From Actinomycetota bacterium (GTDB lineage Bacteria; Actinomycetota; Nitriliruptoria; Euzebyales; Egibacteraceae), in NCBI GenBank assembly GCA_019347785.1, contig JAHWKQ010000026.1, positions 1 to 15,583 on the forward strand: DNA of 15,583 nt. Direction: 5' to 3'. Positions 14,939-15,583 of the stretch are shown here, in pieces. The notes under the pieces were generated by a model. That model was not told the DNA's origin. It saw only the letters and a list, made by a program, of their open reading frames with translations, and did no database searches. Numbering within the stretch: the first letter of the stretch is position 1; every line of letters begins with the position of its first letter. Both the position numbers and the translations under genes were made by a program.

Positions 14939-15583
14939 TCAACGGCGCAGGCGGCCGTCGACCTGTTCCCCGACGGCACGCTCCACGGCGGTGATGGCGG
15001 CCTCGGCGTCGGCGTCGGTGAGCTGACGGTCGGGGTCGTCCAGGCGAAGGGCGTACGCCAGGCTCTTGCGCCCCGCCTCCAGCGGCGCCCCCCGGTAGAC
15101 GTCGAACAGGGTGCACGACGTCAGCCGGTCCCCGGCGCCGGCGCGCACGGCCTGCTCGACGGCGGCGGCCGGCACGCTCTCGTCGACGACGGCGGCGACG
15201 TCCAGGCGCAGCCCCGGCAGGGACGGCGGCGTACGCCCCACCGCCGGGCGCGTCCCGCCCTCGGTGAGCAGGTCCAGCCGGATCTCCCCGGCCAGGGTGC
15301 GGGCGGGGACCCCGAGCGCCTCGGTGACGCGCGGGTGCAGCTCGCCGACGACCCCCACGTCGCGCCCCTCCAGCTCCAGGCGGGCGGCGCGCCCCGGGTG
15401 GTAGGGGGGCTCGGTGGTCGGGCGTGCCCGCAGCGCCGGGCGGCCGGCCGCGCGACGGGCGAGGTCCGCGGCGCCGAGCAGGTCGAACACGTCGGCGGCG
15501 CGGGCGCCGCGGTCGTGCACGGCCGGCTCGAACGCGCCGCACGCGGCCAGGCCCAGCATGGTGGGCTCGGCCGGCAGGAGGAC
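14939..15583 (-). CDS. pheT: Phenylalanyl-tRNA synthetase beta subunit, C-terminal part
   Basis: The last 214 codons of pheT; the gene continues beyond the right edge. PheT pairs with PheS as an alpha2-beta2 enzyme that charges tRNA-Phe. The visible part begins in the catalytic-like core (LLPAEPTMLGLAAC), continues with the YHPGRAARLELEGRDVGVVGELHPRV segment typical of the B6/B7 region, and ends with the FDX-ACB anticodon-binding domain (about the last 95 residues), recognisable by PPSLPGLRLDVAAVVDE, LFDVYRG, GRKSLAYALRL and RQLTDADAEAAI. The stop is at 14939-14941. The next gene, argC, starts 100 bp further on. pheST directly before argC is the usual order in actinobacteria. Confidence 0.95.
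   Translation of the reverse strand, partial: VLLPAEPTMLGLAACGAFEPAVHDRGARAADVFDLLGAADLARRAAGRPALRARPTTEPPYHPGRAARLELEGRDVGVVGELHPRVTEALGVPARTLAGEIRLDLLTEGGTRPAVGRTPPSLPGLRLDVAAVVDESVPAAAVEQAVRAGAGDRLTSCTLFDVYRGAPLEAGRKSLAYALRLDDPDRQLTDADAEAAITAVERAVGEQVDGRLRR

Overview
The window comes from a high-GC bacterium with actinobacterial character. The signs are an actinobacterial-type 16S 5' end, the chromosomal order pheT-argCJBDFRGH followed by mpg-tyrS, frequent GTG starts, 1- to 4-base gene junctions and one probably leaderless gene. The 16S fragment and the type 2-like tyrosyl-tRNA synthetase hint at a lineage away from the best-studied genera, but I cannot place it more finely from this sequence. 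Almost everything is on the minus strand, so the biological reading order runs from the right edge to the left edge.

Right edge (15583 to 14839, minus): the 3' end of pheT (phenylalanyl-tRNA synthetase beta) is followed by a 97-bp gap from its stop to the argC ribosome-binding site region. That gap holds an AT-rich patch with two tandem ARG boxes 2 bp apart, the operator expected for ArgR.

Arginine operon (14838 to 6355, minus): argC, argJ, argB, argD, argF, argR, argG and argH form a complete set for arginine synthesis from N-acetylglutamate through the cyclic, ArgJ-dependent acetyl route. Six of the seven junctions overlap by 4 bases or are separated by 1 base. Only argG-argH has a real spacer (61 bp), and it contains an inverted repeat placed at the argH ribosome-binding site. 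The operon encodes its own repressor/sensor, ArgR.

Middle (6354 to 4354): an MFS exporter-like gene (minus) follows argH with its own weak promoter candidate. It converges with, and overlaps by 75 bp, a plus-strand gene for an unrecognised 166-residue protein with paired cysteines. That gene starts 8 bases after a -10 hexamer, as a leaderless transcript would.

Left part (4353 to 1, minus): polX (X-family DNA polymerase with PHP domain), mpg (3-methyladenine DNA glycosylase) and tyrS form a tight repair-plus-translation cluster. A strong consensus-like rRNA promoter lies about 20 bp beyond the tyrS stop. It drives a leader of roughly 400 nt with an actinobacterial boxA-like element and several hairpins, and then the first ~300 nt of 16S rRNA, which runs off the left edge.

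I found no mobile element, CRISPR array, tRNA or prophage. I also found no candidate for a wholly new system: this is core chromosome. The points most worth a second look are the tandem ARG boxes, the argG-argH hairpin, the leaderless cysteine-pair protein, and the rRNA promoter directly behind tyrS.
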